A program made the position numbers and the translations under genes. 64,000 nucleotides of DNA, from the NCBI RefSeq assembly GCF_017591425.1, contig NW_024466307.1, positions 7,827,001-7,891,000 of the forward strand, given 5' to 3'. The stretch comes from Ochotona curzoniae (lineage: Eukaryota; Chordata; Mammalia; Lagomorpha; Ochotonidae). Positions 32,868-44,285 of the stretch are shown here, piece after piece (within the stretch, counting starts at the first letter, position 1; every line of letters starts with the position of its first letter). The notes below the pieces were generated by a model. It was not told the origin of the DNA and searched no databases. It worked only from the letters and a program-made list of their open reading frames with translations.

Positions 32868-33225
32868 AGAAAAGTTTTGTTTACTGTATTGGAAAGGTGG
32901 AGCTACAAAGAGAGGAGGGGAGAGAGTGACAGAGAAGGAGAGACACAGAGATCCGTCACCCCCGCCCCCCCGATGGCTCACCCCCCGCCCCCCCGATGGC
33001 TCACCCCCGCCCCCCGATGGCTCACCCCCCGCCCCCCGATGGCTCACCCCCCGCCCCCCGATGGCTCCCGTGGTCAGAGCTGGGCCAGGCTCAGCCATGA
33101 ACCAGGATCTGTCTTCAGTCACTTACATGAGGGGCAGGGGCCCAAGCACTTGGACCATCTTTGGCTGTCTACCCTTGGGGGGGGTGGTTTGCAAGTTAGG
33201 GGAAGTGGGTTCTGTCTTACAATGA
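32868..33225 (-). mobile_element. CSINE containing an internal minisatellite
   Basis: Tail side 'gttttgtttactgtattgga' and 'gagaggaggggagagagtgac', then an expanded C-rich array, then body sequence 'agagctgggccaggctcagcc' and 'ggggcccaagcacttggacc'. Confidence 0.7.
32956..33067 (-). repeat. 22-bp minisatellite, about 5 units, G-rich on the minus strand
   Basis: Units beginning 'gatggctcacccccc' start at 32972, 32995, 33016, 33038 and 33060, with period 21-23 bp. The minus strand carries repeated runs of five or more G, compatible with G-quadruplex formation. It arose inside a SINE body where consensus copies have one 'gatgactcactcccc' motif. Confidence 0.85.
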
Positions 33226-33239
33226 AGAAATTGTTACTC

Positions 33240-33390
33240 CCATGTGAGTGTATGGGTCCTCTGCTGCTTTCCCAGGCAATTAGCGGGGTGCCGGATGGGA
33301 AGTGGAGCAGCCAGGGTATAACCCAGCGCCCATACGGGATGCTGGTACCCCAGGCCCAGGATTAGCCTGGTACGTAACCGTGCTGAGCCC
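33240..33390 (-). mobile_element. CSINE 5' fragment between 14-bp direct repeats
   Basis: SINE head half only (ctgctgctttcccaggcaat through gtaaccgtgctgagccc), flanked by exact AGAAATTGTTACTC at 33226-33239 and 33391-33404. No A-rich tail is present, which is unusual for a retroposed copy with a target-site duplication. Confidence 0.75.
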
Positions 33391-33404
33391 AGAAATTGTT
33401 ACTC

Positions 33405-34243
33405 TTACACAGTAATGATTTATTCATCATCATCTAACTCACAGCTTGCAGGGTCTGATCCCAGAGTCCAGCACTCTACACCATGGCCAAACTCTGACCT
33501 CTTCTTTTGGGGACGTGCTTTCCAGGGGAAGTGCCACTGCACAGCTGACCTGACGCCCTCCTTGGCAGGACTCCCTCAGTGCAGGCTTCTCATGAACATG
33601 TAGGCCCATTCCCTCCATCATTACAGACAAACCGATTTGTGTTCGTTGTTTATTTCCTTGCAGTAATATTTTAGCCCTCTAAAATCTAAAAACACAGAGA
33701 AGGTGTGGTCACCATCTGATACTCTTGTAAATATACATTTCTAAACTCTGTTTTATTGATTAAACTGCAGAGCAATTCAGTCCAGGAGAAGCGATAGGAA
33801 CAGACATGCTCGAATGACTTGTGTATGCTGACAAGGAGGCGTCCCGTGGAAGAGGGCGTTTGCCTGTGGAGCCCGGCCGGCGTCATCTTACTGTCCTGGC
33901 CAGTCACTGGAGGGCGCTTGTGTTGAGCAAGCCCCTTGGGGGCCTCAGTGCCGGGAACAGGCAGCGATAGCTGCCTCCAGACAGGCAGGAAGGAGTGGGT
34001 GGCTTTTGTTTAGCTTGGGGTTACGCTGGCTCTCAGTCACCTCCTCTGCCACTGCAGCCAGCGCCCGCCGCTCCTCCCGCCAGGGCCTGGCAGGACACAG
34101 TGAAAACAAGCCCGTGACCTGGAAAGGCTGGTTGGGCAATTCACTTTGACTTCTGAGCCCAGCTTTGTCTTGCACCTGCCACTCTGGGTGGAGCGTTTCC
34201 AGGGACACCAGCTCATCAGGAAGGTCCCTGGGGGGTCTCCGGA

Positions 34244-34246
<3 letters not shown>
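33405..34246. other. Single-copy intergenic sequence
   Basis: No exon, RNA gene or transposon was recognised. Confidence 0.35.

Positions 34247-34293
<47 letters not shown>
34247..34293. repeat. (TG)n microsatellite, about 23 units
   Basis: Uninterrupted TG dinucleotides, a likely length-polymorphic marker. The open frames through it encode only Cys-Val or Thr-His repeats and are not genes. Confidence 0.97.
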
Positions 34294-34296
<3 letters not shown>

Positions 34297-34864
34297 GGGC
34301 AGAGGCAGGCTTTTGTGTGAGGGGGTGTCCAGGCTCAGAGCAGCATCGCCGGCTTCCCGGCAGGACAGGGTGAGTCCGTGGCTGTGCGCCCAGCCTGCCA
34401 AGAGGCGGAAGTGGAAGTGTGGTTTGTGGGCCAGGCGGAAGCAGGAGTCCAGTCATAATGAGAAGGTTCTTGGTGCGGAATCTCTTTCAATCCAGGAACA
34501 CAACGATAAACACACGTCCCAAGTATAAAATCTGGAAACCAGGATGCAGTGTTATATTATCCCAAGTATTTTCTGAATCTTAGACCTGTGATGTGTAACA
34601 CCAGGGACCCCACTTCCTTTATCAGTAAAACAGATCATTCTAATGCTTGCCTTGTGAAAGCGGTCTGCTGCGTCCTAAGTGTTACACAAATGCCGTCTCG
34701 TTCTTTTAAAAGATCACCCTTCCTGGGGGAGACAGAAGGCTATCTCCCATCTTCAGGCGTTGGCAGGGGCTCAGGCTGGGGTAGGCCAAACACGTGGGCT
34801 CCCTTGAGCCTGTGCCCAGGTTGCACTAAGCAGGCAGCTGAATTAAAGCGGTGCTATTGGAACT
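34294..34864. other. Single-copy intergenic sequence
   Basis: Nothing recognised. A 105-codon plus-strand frame at 34549-34866 has no domain. Confidence 0.35.
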
Positions 34865-35090
34865 AAAACTGTTACTCCAGTGTGGGATGCTGGCGCCGTA
34901 AGTGGTGACCTAACCCGCCATGCCACAATGTTGCCTCCAGTCTCTATAATTTTTTAAAACGATTTATTTTCATTGCAAAATCAGGTATACAGAGAGGAGG
35001 AGAGACAGACAGGAAGATCTTCTGACCATTCGCTCCCAAAGTGGCCACAATGGCTGGAGCTGCGCTGATCCAAAGCCGTGGCGTCCTGGC
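34865..35090 (-). mobile_element. Two abutting CSINE fragments
   Basis: 34865-34937 is a head piece ('agtgtgggatgctggcgcc', 'aacccgccatgccacaatg'). 34950-35090 is a tail-side piece ('acgatttattttcattgc' through 'gctgcgctgatccaaagcc'). Confidence 0.65.
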
Positions 35091-35255
35091 TGTCTCGGGT
35101 GGATCCTCTGTTAGCTTTGGATTCCAAACCACCGAATCGCAGTGGGGAGTCTTAATGAGCGCCTGGTCTGTGCTTGCGGGCCTTTGTAAGTGAGCCAGTT
35201 CCTGAATGAAGCTTGTGTGATAAAGGTTTGGCACGGTGTGGTTTTCAGCTGGGAA

Positions 35256-35577
35256 AAGTGCAAAGCAAGGCGCAAAGCGAGCACCTTGGAGTCTGAACTT
35301 CCCCTGCAGGTGCCGGTTCTAATCCTGCAGCCCTGGTTCCCATCCAAAGCCTTGCTCGTGGCCTGGGAAAGCAGTCGAGGATGGCCCAAAGCCTTGGGAC
35401 CTTGCACCTGTGTGGGAGACCCGGAGAGGCTCCTGGATCCTGGCTTTGAATTGGCGTAGCTCCAGCCATTGTGGCAACTTGGGGAGTAAATCAATGGACA
35501 GATCTTCCTCTCTGTCTCTCCTGTCTGTATATCTGACTTTCCAATAAAAATAAAATACATCTTAAAACAACAAAAAG
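35256..35577 (+). mobile_element. CSINE, plus-strand copy
   Basis: 'agcaccttggagtctgaac' and 'ccggttctaatcctgcagc' (B-box) through 'ccaataaaaataaaatacatc'. Confidence 0.85.
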
Positions 35578-36226
35578 AACACCCCCCCCACCCCCACCCC
35601 CCCGCCAAAAAACCCTCAACATCCATCAAAGACTTCTGGCTCTAAGCTTACGTTCCAGCGTGCCTGCCATAAGGATTTTTGGGTGTTTGGCGCCATCTGC
35701 TGGCCACATGTCATGTTTGCCAAATACAAGCTCTGTACTGTGCAGAAAACTTGCCTTGTACCCTAAAAACCATGCAAGCATGTCTTGTTGATCTGGATAT
35801 AAAGTTTAGAAATGAAAATATGCGACTGAAAAGAATTGCTTTGTATTTTCTAATAAACACTACAGAGCAAATCAGTTAACTACTGAAAATGTCAATTCCA
35901 ACAACTTGAAAACAAACCAATGCCACTTTTGTATACGACCTAAGCACTCTATAGTTACATGATTGCTGGGTGAGTTCTACTTTTGAATTTAATTTCCTTT
36001 TGAGAGCATCACACGTTTAAAATTGCCAATATTTTCTTAGTACAAAAAAGCATTAAAAATGTCAGATTTCTTTTTTCCTTTTTTCTCACGAAGAAATCAG
36101 ACTTGTTCAATGAATAGTAAGAGGAGGACAGTTCCCACTGAGGGAGTTTGGGAGATGGGCCATGCAGAGAACTTTGTAATTTCACTCTGTGGACCAAGCG
36201 AGCTGGTGATTATCAGCCCCCTCCTG
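35578..36226. other. C-rich tract then AT-rich single-copy sequence
   Basis: 35581-35605 is almost pure C with isolated A, G-quadruplex compatible on the minus strand and directly behind a SINE tail. The rest is AT-rich with nothing coding. Confidence 0.45.
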
Positions 36227-36523
36227 TTTTAAAATATTTACTTTTAAATTTGAAAGAGTTAAAGAACAAGAAGAGACATACAGAGAGAAAGACCTTTAAT
36301 TCGCTGGTTTGCTCCTCAGATGGCCACAACAGCTGGAGCTTCTTCTGGGTCTCCAGTGTGGGTGTAGCAGCTGGAGGACTTGAGCCATTTTTGGCTGCTT
36401 TCCTAAGCCATTAACAACATCTGGATTGGAAGTGGAGCAGCCAGGGCTCAAACTGGCATCCTTATGGGATGCCAGAACTACAGGTGGAAGATTAGCTGGT
36501 TGAGCCACCTCCAGGGCTTCCAT
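36227..36523 (-). mobile_element. CSINE, minus-strand copy
   Basis: 'aatatttacttttaaatttg', 'tggtttgctcctcagatgg' and the head 'agctggttgagccacctcc'. Confidence 0.75.
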
Positions 36524-37502
36524 CATTCCCATCTTTTTTTAGAGGAGAAAGTGATCTGGTTGAAGTCACATACTCTGGTTTACAAGTGGCTCATGTGTGG
36601 TCAAGTTTGACATCAGTATCTCGTGAGTAAGACGAGGCCTGCGTGCTTGCACACTCAGCAGTCAGCACACATGCGGTGGATCATTCTGCACCCTTCCCGG
36701 ACCAGCTCTCGCTGCTCTGCCTGAGGAGTTCCTGGGTTAACACGTCTCCTCAGGACGCCAGAGGCTGTCAGAAGCACTCCTCACTCGCTCTTTGCCAGGT
36801 CCACCCCTGCAGACTGCACACCCTTGGTCTAGGCTTACACAGACTGCAGCTCGGAGTGTAACCCCAACGTTGTCTTTCCTCAGCCTCTGATTTTCTGGCT
36901 GACTGGCACAGCCATGAAGCCAGCTAACACAACCAGGAAACAGGAAGTCAGCCCTGACCCCTCGCTGGTGCTCCAGGACCCCCGTTGCACGCCCCCCCCC
37001 AGTGGTCTCTCCACTGTCCTGATTACTGTCAGGCTTCTTTCCAGCTGGCCCTGTGCGCTGCTGGAGGTGGGGAGGGTAGATCCCACCTCCTCCTTTTTCT
37101 CCTCTGCTGTGTCCCTTCCCTCAGGTCTCAGGTCAGTGAGTCAAACCCCTGAGGAAAAGTTTGTTGCCGACCTGCGATCCTTGAGCACAGAGTTCCCCAC
37201 GTAGCCTTTGCCGTGCGTGTCTGTCTATCTGATTGTGGCACTCCAGTCATTTTCTTCCTAATACTTACAAAGCCTATGATAGTTTTACTTCCTTTTCTAC
37301 TTGCGAACTGCGTGTCCCCTTCCTGCTCTCTGTTCTCTGACCCAGTAAGTTTTCCTGGCTGTTGCTGCAAATCTGTGGTTTGATATAGAAGGTGTCCGAG
37401 AAATGTCCCTTTCATTAAGACAGCAATCATTTCCAGCAACGATGTGAATTCACTTAGTTATATTCGGAATGCTAGCTGATGCATAACCATTTACAACAAA
37501 AA
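36524..37502. other. Single-copy intergenic sequence
   Basis: Moderately GC-rich. Open frames of 70-100 codons on both strands show no domain and no splice pattern. Confidence 0.35.
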
Positions 37503-37766
37503 CATTTTAAATGAATTTTTAGAGCCAAAAAGAGGAGGGAGAGTGGGTGCACCCACCTGCTGGCCACGGGAGCCAGGGCGCGAGCCGAGCTGACGCCAGG
37601 AGCCAGGAGCTTCTTCCTGCACTCTCAGGTGGGTGGAGGGCCCGAGGAGTAGGGCCTTCACCTGAGGCTTTTCCACAGGCATTAGCAGGCAGCTGGGACG
37701 GGAACCATTAGGGCTGCCTGTGCAACAGGCAGCGGCTTAATGTGCTACCCCACAACGCTGGCCCCT
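37503..37766 (-). mobile_element. CSINE, minus-strand copy
   Basis: 'attttaaatgaatttttaga', 'ggagccaggagcttcttcc' and the head 'taccccacaacgctggccc'. Confidence 0.75.
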
Positions 37767-38238
37767 ATTACATGGTTTTATGTAGCTGCTGATTTAGATT
37801 GCATTTTGCAGATTTCAAAGTTAGTTCAAATGTGCAATTTAGCCTGATACACTTGATGAAAAATTGTGACACCTTAATTTGTGTTTTGTTTATTTGCAGC
37901 CAGCAGATATACGATTATGCTGATTTAAAGAACAGGTTAATGAGATGAACTATTAGCTTTTCAACAAGTGGAGACAATTTGCTCCATTTGGGTTTCCACA
38001 CACATTCACTAGCTCATTTGTAATTCCAACAAAAGGCAGTGTACTAACAAGGAAATAAAATACCTTCGAAAACAGGAAGGCCAATTTCAGTGTTTGCTTG
38101 TTAAGCATTATCGTGCGATGCTCTTGAAAAGCGACCATTATCTCCCACAGGGAGCAAACACCTTCATAGATGCAAGCAGGCTTGACCAACCATGGCCCAA
38201 GGGCCCAAGAGCTCTCATACGGCTCGAATGTTAGTTTT
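37767..38238. other. AT-rich single-copy sequence
   Basis: Nothing coding or repetitive was recognised. Confidence 0.35.
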
Positions 38239-38557
38239 TGAAAAGATTTATTTATGTTTATTGCAAAGTCAGATTTACAGAGAAAGAGAGAAAGATCTTC
38301 CATTTGCTGGTTCACTTCCCAACTGGCCACAGTGGCCTGAGCTGAGCCAATCTGGAGCCAGGAGCCAGCAGCATCTTCCAGGTCTCCCTTGTGGGTGCAG
38401 GATCTCATGGCTTTGGGCCAGCCTCTACTGCTTTCCCAGGACACAAACAGGGAGCTGGAAGGGAAGTGGAACAGCCAGGATATGAATCGGTGCCCACATG
38501 GGATCCCAGCAGATGCAAGATGAGGATTTTAGCCACTAGGCTATTGTGCCAGGCCTA
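38239..38557 (-). mobile_element. CSINE, young minus-strand copy
   Basis: Close to consensus, from 'aaagatttatttatgtttat' to 'tagccactaggctattgtgc'. Confidence 0.88.
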
Positions 38558-38710
38558 GTCTGCGCATTTTAAAGGATTGAAAAAAAAAATCAAAAGAAGA
38601 ACAATATTTTCTTGGAGGGGGAAATCACACACATTCTTGGGTTGGTGCCGAGAGATGGGTGTGTCTAAACAGGAGGCTGAAATGGCCTAGCCAAGCACCG
38701 CAGTGTCTCC

Positions 38711-38776
38711 TTGGGCACTGTTGACTCCGTGGGCCCTGTTGACTCCGTGGGCACTGTTGACTCCATGGGCACTGCC
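38711..38776. repeat. 18-bp tandem repeat, about 3.7 units
   Basis: Three units of 'gtgggcactgttgactcc' (38711-38728, 38729-38746, 38747-38764) with one or two changes each, then a partial fourth. The period is a multiple of three, so frames through it stay open and encode a repeated hexapeptide, but no gene is evident. Confidence 0.9.
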
Positions 38777-39179
38777 TCTCTATCTCCCATGTACCACAAC
38801 CCTTTTGTTGCTGTGCATACTTTATGTCCTTCCCACGTGCAGAGGCACTCACCCCATTCCTCTGTGCTCCCCAGTGCTCTATCCCGGTGCCGGCTGAACA
38901 GGGAGGAGCCAGAGGCAACGAGATTCCTCCGTGGGATTCCGTGAGCACAGCACACCGGATTCATGTCCGCTGCCACTCTAGCGGGAGTGTGGGACTGAGC
39001 TCCCAGCTCCTGGGCAAGAGGCGGTGCAGCGCTGGCTCCTGTGGGCTTTGAGGGCCGAGTCGGCGACAGGAGCTTTATGTCTGCCTCTCAAGTAAATAAG
39101 GGTTTGAAAAGGAAAACAGAAGGCTAGGATCAGCTGGTGATGGTGCTCGGCAGAGGAGGCCTCCTCCACCCTCATCCCC
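38777..39179. other. Single-copy intergenic sequence
   Basis: Nothing recognised beyond chance frames. Confidence 0.35.
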
Positions 39180-39680
39180 CCAAAGATGTGTTCATTCCTG
39201 GAGACTTGCCTGTGTTCCCTCTGGCAGCAAAAGGGCGTGGCTGATGTGGTTCAGGTTGAGGCCCTGAATTGGGAAGAATGTTCTGGATTGTCCATGTGGG
39301 CCCAACTTGATACTGTGGACATGTAGCAAAGGAATCAGACAAGTGTGTCCGACAGAGTTGGCTTCTGGCCTGGGATATGGAAAGCAGAAGCTGTAAGCCA
39401 AACAACGTGATGGCCTCTAGGTGTGGGAAGCTGACCTCAGTGTTCGGCAGCTGGGAGCTGACCAGCTTGCTCCTGTGGAAAGTCAAGGTGCTGGATTCTG
39501 CCAACTACAGGATGATCAGGAACCAGACTCCTCACTTTCCCCGAAGGATTGCTGTGTTGGCAAAGAAACTCTTGGCAGACTTCCTGTCCAGGGAATTGCA
39601 AGATCAAAGATGTGTGTTGTTTGGTTCCAGCCAGTTGATGGTGGTTTGTTAGGGCAGCGAAAGAAAATGAGAAAGTGTGA
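39180..39680 (+). mobile_element. Ancient LTR-like repeat remnant
   Basis: 'ccccaaagatgtgttcattcc', 'ggcagcaaaagggcgtggc', 'gatgtggttcaggttgagg' and 'ctggattgtccatgtgggcc' follow, in order, a mammal-wide repeat with 'ggcaaaagggactttgcagatgtgattaagg'. The family is not named with certainty. A 150-codon minus-strand frame through it is chance. Confidence 0.5.
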
Positions 39681-40796
39681 CCTCTGGCAGCTCTGAACTC
39701 CAGCTTGGCACAGGTGGCCAGTGTCTTGGTTGCGGTCGAGTCTGTGTCTGGGCCTGGCCTGGGCCTGGACCTGCACTGTTGTTGTATCCTGTCTTCCTCT
39801 GGCCCGTGCCTCCTTTGCCATGCTCTATGGGGGGGATTTGCTGGCGTTCTCAATGTACTCTGACCCTCAACAGAGTGCTGGTGGCCCACGGGCCGTTCTG
39901 GTGACTTCCTCTGTTGGTTGGAGGTTTAAGCAGAGGGGACTGTCACTCAGTTGTCAAAGACTGATTGCACCTGTTGGTGTTCCAGGAGTGAGATTACCGT
40001 GGTCGGAAGGCCCTCAGCTGCCCGGTGAGGGCTCCATTTACTCGAGCTCTGACAGAGCAGAGGTGTCCGGCCGCTTCCTTCATAGGTGGGTCAGGGCGGG
40101 CCTCTGCCAAGGTGCTCATGCTGTCAGCACTTTGAAAAGCACGGGCGCTCCAAGTTGTCCTGCCTTTGTCCCTGAACTCAGTTCTCCATGTTCTCTGTGG
40201 TACTTGGCGTAAGTGAATTACCGTTGCTCCTTCTTGACTGAGAGAAGTTATCCTGAATGCAGAAAGTTCTAGTATTACTATTACTTGCTGCTATTACTTA
40301 TTGCTCATTGCTTGTAGAGTTGCTTCGATTGACTCAAACATCTGTTGCGCACGAAGTTGTGTTCCTCAAAGACTTGACTGTAGTTCACCTTGAGGAGTGT
40401 ATTCATAGATGTGTATTTAAATAAAAAAAGTGTCACATAATTAACACTTGCTAAGGGTGATAAAGATACATGTTGATGTTGCTAATCTATTCTATTTTTA
40501 ACATTGCATGCTGGCAAAGACCCTCTTGTTAGCAAAACAAGTGATTTGCAGAGTTTTGTTGTGGACAAGTTACTCAGTGCCAAGTAGCTAGCTCATGGAT
40601 CCATCCTGACCGTTCTCGAAGGCTATTCCCAGACCAGTGTTGGGATGAGTGTAAAGTCAGCCAACGTGACCTCAGCTTCCAGACAGCGTGGAGTGGACTT
40701 CGGTCTTCAATTACTGCCCATTGTATAGTAACCTTTAAAGTTCTATCTGTGCATGTACTTAATAATATTCTTAAATTAATCATTTTAAACATGTTT
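39681..40796. other. Single-copy intergenic sequence
   Basis: A 163-codon plus-strand frame (39721-40212) is open but domain-free and sits in a GC-rich patch. AT-rich after 40.25 kb. Confidence 0.35.
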
Positions 40797-41143
40797 AAGA
40801 TTTGCTTCTTTATTTGTCTTAAAGACTGAATGGCAAAGACAGCTAAAGAGAAAGAGCAGAGAGGGAGGGAGGCAAAGACTCTTGAGTCTGCTGTTTGACT
40901 CCTCAGATGTCCCCAACAGGCAGAGCTGGGCTGGGCACAGCTGAGAGCGGGCAACCCTGTCCTGATCTCTCTCATAGGTGGCAGAGATCCATGAACTTGA
41001 GCCAACACGTGCTGCTTTCCTTAGATGCATCAGCAGGGAACTACATCAGAAGTGAAGCAGCCAGGACCTGAGCTGCCCTCCAGTGTGGAATACCCTTGGA
41101 ACAAGCGGCAGCTCAATCCACTGTGCTACAATCCTGGCTCTAA
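40797..41143 (-). mobile_element. CSINE, old minus-strand copy
   Basis: 'gcttctttatttgtcttaaa', 'gctgtttgactcctcagat' and the head 'caatccactgtgctacaatc'. Confidence 0.75.
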
Positions 41144-41162
41144 ACAAGTTATTTATTTTTTT

Positions 41163-41482
41163 TTAAAAAAAGATTTATTTTATTTTTATTGGAAAGGCGG
41201 ATATACAGAGAGGAGAGACAGAGAGGAAAATCTTCGGTCCGATGATTCACTCCCCAAGTGAGCACAACGGCCAATGCTATGCCGATCCGAAGCCAGGAGC
41301 CTCTTCCTGGTCTCCCACGCAGGTACAGGGTCCCAAAGCCTTGGGCCGTCCTCGACTGCTTTCCCGGGCCACAGGCAGGGAGCTGGAAGGGAAGCGGGGC
41401 TGCCGGGATTAGAACCTGCGCCCATATGGGATCCTGGGCGTGCAAGGCGAGGACCTTAACCACTGTGCCACCGCGCCGGGCC
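41163..41482 (-). mobile_element. CSINE, young minus-strand copy with target-site duplication
   Basis: From 'agatttattttatttttatt' to 'ccactgtgccaccgcgccgg', 20 bp after an older copy. It is flanked by aaacaagttatt (left) and aaacatgttatt (right), one mismatch in 12. Confidence 0.88.
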
Positions 41483-42593
41483 CATAAACATGTTATTTTT
41501 TGCAAGAAGACTTTCTTTCCCATAAATGGGAAGCACCTGTGGAAGCCCCCGCTGACATATACACAGGGGGAAGTGTCAGTGCCTCGTGATGAGGCTCACA
41601 TGCCAACGGTGGCGTTCTCCTTGCTCCCAAGGGCGTCTGTAAGTGGTACAAGGGTCTGCGGTCTCCGTCTTCTCCTTGTGACTGGCACTGGGACAGGACG
41701 GGAGAGGAATGCCTTTCTCTTTGCCTTTCTGCCCTGCCCCGAGAACCGTAGGGACGGTGTGGGACCACCAGCTATGCAGGCTTTGGTAGCAAGGTCAAAT
41801 TGTACCACTCATTATTTCTGGATGTCTTCTTGTCGCAACGTGGGCACGGTTGCACAGCTTTGCTAGCTGAGTGTACCCATAGCACACTGCAGCGTTCTCT
41901 CCTGCCCCTTGTTAGCTGGGGCTGCTGCCCGTGGACTGCTTGTGAGTGCACTGGGGAGCGCTGCTGCTCAGACTGAAACACATCAGAGTCGCATGAGAAC
42001 CTGAAAAGTGACGCTGTCTGAAACAGGAGTGGTGACTTTCTGGGGTGGTCTGGATGAGCTCTCAAACCTCCCCAGGTGTTTCCCATATGCATGCAAGATT
42101 GAGAACAGCCTTGAAGGAGCGTTCCACTCACTCCTTATTTTGTCTTAGGCTTCCAAGCAATTTGTTTTCCTATAACATTCCCTTCAGGACTCAGTAGATA
42201 ATAAACAAGTGTTTTTAGGTTTCCGTGTCCTGGTAGGCTGTTAGAGATTGACTTTTTAAAGCCACTGGGGACTTTTCATTTTTATAAAAGTTGCCGGGAT
42301 ACTGATCAGAGCTCTCAGAACTGGACCAAAAAGAGGGTGAGTAGGTGTCTTTTGGAGAACTCTGTGGGAAGAGGATCTTTGTATTGTCATTTTAAAGTCT
42401 GGTTCCTATATCAGGCACTTTTGGAAGTACTATTGATTTTTCAGTCTACTGTGTAGTTTAGGGCCGAACGTAACATTCTAGACAAACCATAGGGCGTGAA
42501 GAGAAAGACTGTCCCCTTTGCTGAGGGCAAGAGCATCCCTCCTGCCTCTTTTGCTAGGCACATACAGCTTTATTTTTAGTTTTAACTGTCTAT
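41483..42593. other. Single-copy intergenic sequence
   Basis: No exon or repeat was recognised. Confidence 0.35.
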
Positions 42594-42881
42594 TCTTCAT
42601 TTTTGTTTATTGAAAAGATAGAGTGACAGCGTGAAAGATCGATCTTGCATGCAGCAATCCCTCTGCAAGTGCCCACAGCAGTTGGGATCGAGCCAGGTTG
42701 AAGCCAGAAGCCAGAAACTCCATGCAGGACTCCTAAGGACTCGGGCCGTCGTGCCCTGCCCCCAGGTGTTTTAATAGAGAGCTGGAGTTGGGAGTGGAGC
42801 CAGGCTTTGAACCCAGGCACCGCGGAGGGGCATGTGGGCATCACAGCTGAGTCCTAACTGTTGTGCTGTATTGTGCCCGCT
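42594..42881 (-). mobile_element. CSINE, old minus-strand copy
   Basis: 'attttgtttattgaaaagat', 'ttgaagccagaagccagaa' and the head 'taactgttgtgctgtattg'. Confidence 0.75.
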
Positions 42882-43524
42882 TGCCGGAAGCTCTCAGCAT
42901 AGTCCATTCTGGTTCATGGTGGGTGCTCTTCCTGAGCAAATTCTTTTTAAAACTGATCTAGGACCTGGATAAGGAGGCAGGGCTTTCTTACTCAGCAGCT
43001 GGGCAGGAATTTAATTATGAAAAGTAAAGATGATGTAATGTACCTTTGGGTTCTCTGAATGGTTGGATAATTTAGTCAGCATTGCTTTCTAAAAAGGCTT
43101 GGAAGGAAGTCAAAGCACAAGAAGCACCTGCCCTGGTGTGGAGCTTCCTGGATAATTTGCCCACTTTGCACCACTGAGCGTGGGGGCTGGTTTGCGTGGG
43201 ACTCTGTCTGCTTCTGTAGCTGGGACTCGCTTACAGAGGGGTGGTGTAAAACAGGAATGGCTGTGGATGTGTGCTTTGTATGTAATGCAGAGTTGCAAGC
43301 TGGAGTTACTGCTCCCAGGAGGAAGGCCTTCCCCTGTGGAATCCACTTCCCCAAGCCAACTGCCCAGGGAGGTGCAGGTCCAGAGAGCACATTGTGAGCA
43401 AATAGCTCTTTGACACCTAGAACGGGTAGGCAGTAGAAAGAGACAAGGTAGGAGCTGCTGGGGGCCAGAAACTGGTCATAAGTGAAAACAAGTTAATGAG
43501 ACAGGGGTTTCTAAACATTTTTAC
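42882..43524. other. Single-copy intergenic sequence
   Basis: Nothing recognised. Confidence 0.35.
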
Positions 43525-43858
43525 AGGGCTCAGCATGATAACTCAGTGGCTAAATCCTCACCCTCCAAAGTGTCAGGATCCCATACGGGCACCGGTTCTA
43601 ATCCTGGCTGCTCTACTTCCCATCCAGCTCCCTGCTGGTGGCCTGAGAAAGCAGTGGAGGTCAGTCCAAACCCTTGGGACCCTACACCTGCATTGGAGAC
43701 CCAGAAGAGGCTCTGGGCTCCTGGCTTTGGATCGGCTCAGCTCCGGCCATTGTGGCCATTTGGATAATGAACCAGTGGATGGAGGATCTTTCTCTATGTC
43801 TCTTCTTCTCTCCATTATATCTGATCTGCCTTTCCAATAAAATTAAATCTTGAAAAGC
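43525..43858 (+). mobile_element. CSINE, young plus-strand copy
   Basis: 'gctcagcatgataactcagt', B-box 'ggttctaatcctgg' and the tail 'ccaataaaattaaatcttg'. Its tail faces the tail of the next, inverted copy. Confidence 0.87.
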
Positions 43859-43867
43859 AATTTGTTT

Positions 43868-44285
43868 GCAAGGTTTATTTATGTATTTTAAAAGTGGAGC
43901 AAGAGAGAGAAGTCTTCTGTCTACTAGCTCATCTGCAAATGGTCCCAATGAACCAAGTCTAAGCCAGACTGAAGTCAGCAGCTGGGAGCTCCTGCTGGGT
44001 CTCTGCCATGGGTGGCAGCGGTTTAAGCAATTGAGCAGCTGTTGATTTAGAAGCTGATTTGCTGAGCTGGGTTGGTTGAATCAGAATACTGAGATAAAAG
44101 TGGTCTAAACAATACGCAGACGGAGCAGGTGGCAAAGGGGAACATAGCAAAGTGTTCAGTCGTTGTTGGCCTTGCCAGGTGCGTGAGCAGGGACATAGAT
44201 GAGAAGCAGAGCAACCACGACTCAAGGCCAAGGGATGCTGGCAAAGCAAGTGGCGGTGTCACTTGCTACACTACAATTCTGGCCC
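43868..44285 (-). mobile_element. CSINE interrupted by an unknown 118-bp insert
   Basis: Tail-side half is 43868-44037 ('gtttatttatgtattttaaa' to 'aagcaattgagca'). Head half is about 44166-44285 ('gccaggtgcgtgagcagg' to 'cactacaattctggccc'). A non-SINE segment, repeated elsewhere in the window, separates them. Confidence 0.75.
44038..44155. repeat. Unknown interspersed repeat, copy 1
   Basis: Starts gctgttgattt and ends agcaaagtgt. It aligns end to end with 45466-45590, with small indels and about 80% identity by eye. It has no A-rich tail and no clear target-site duplication, and it sits inside a CSINE. I do not recognise the family. Confidence 0.65.

Noticed and set aside
35250..35285. Possible second U6 fragment in the head of the plus-strand SINE
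   Set aside because: Only 'agcgagcacc' resembles U6; the rest is diverged SINE head.
39437..39889. 150-codon minus-strand frame
   Set aside because: It overlaps an LTR-like repeat and has no recognisable domain.
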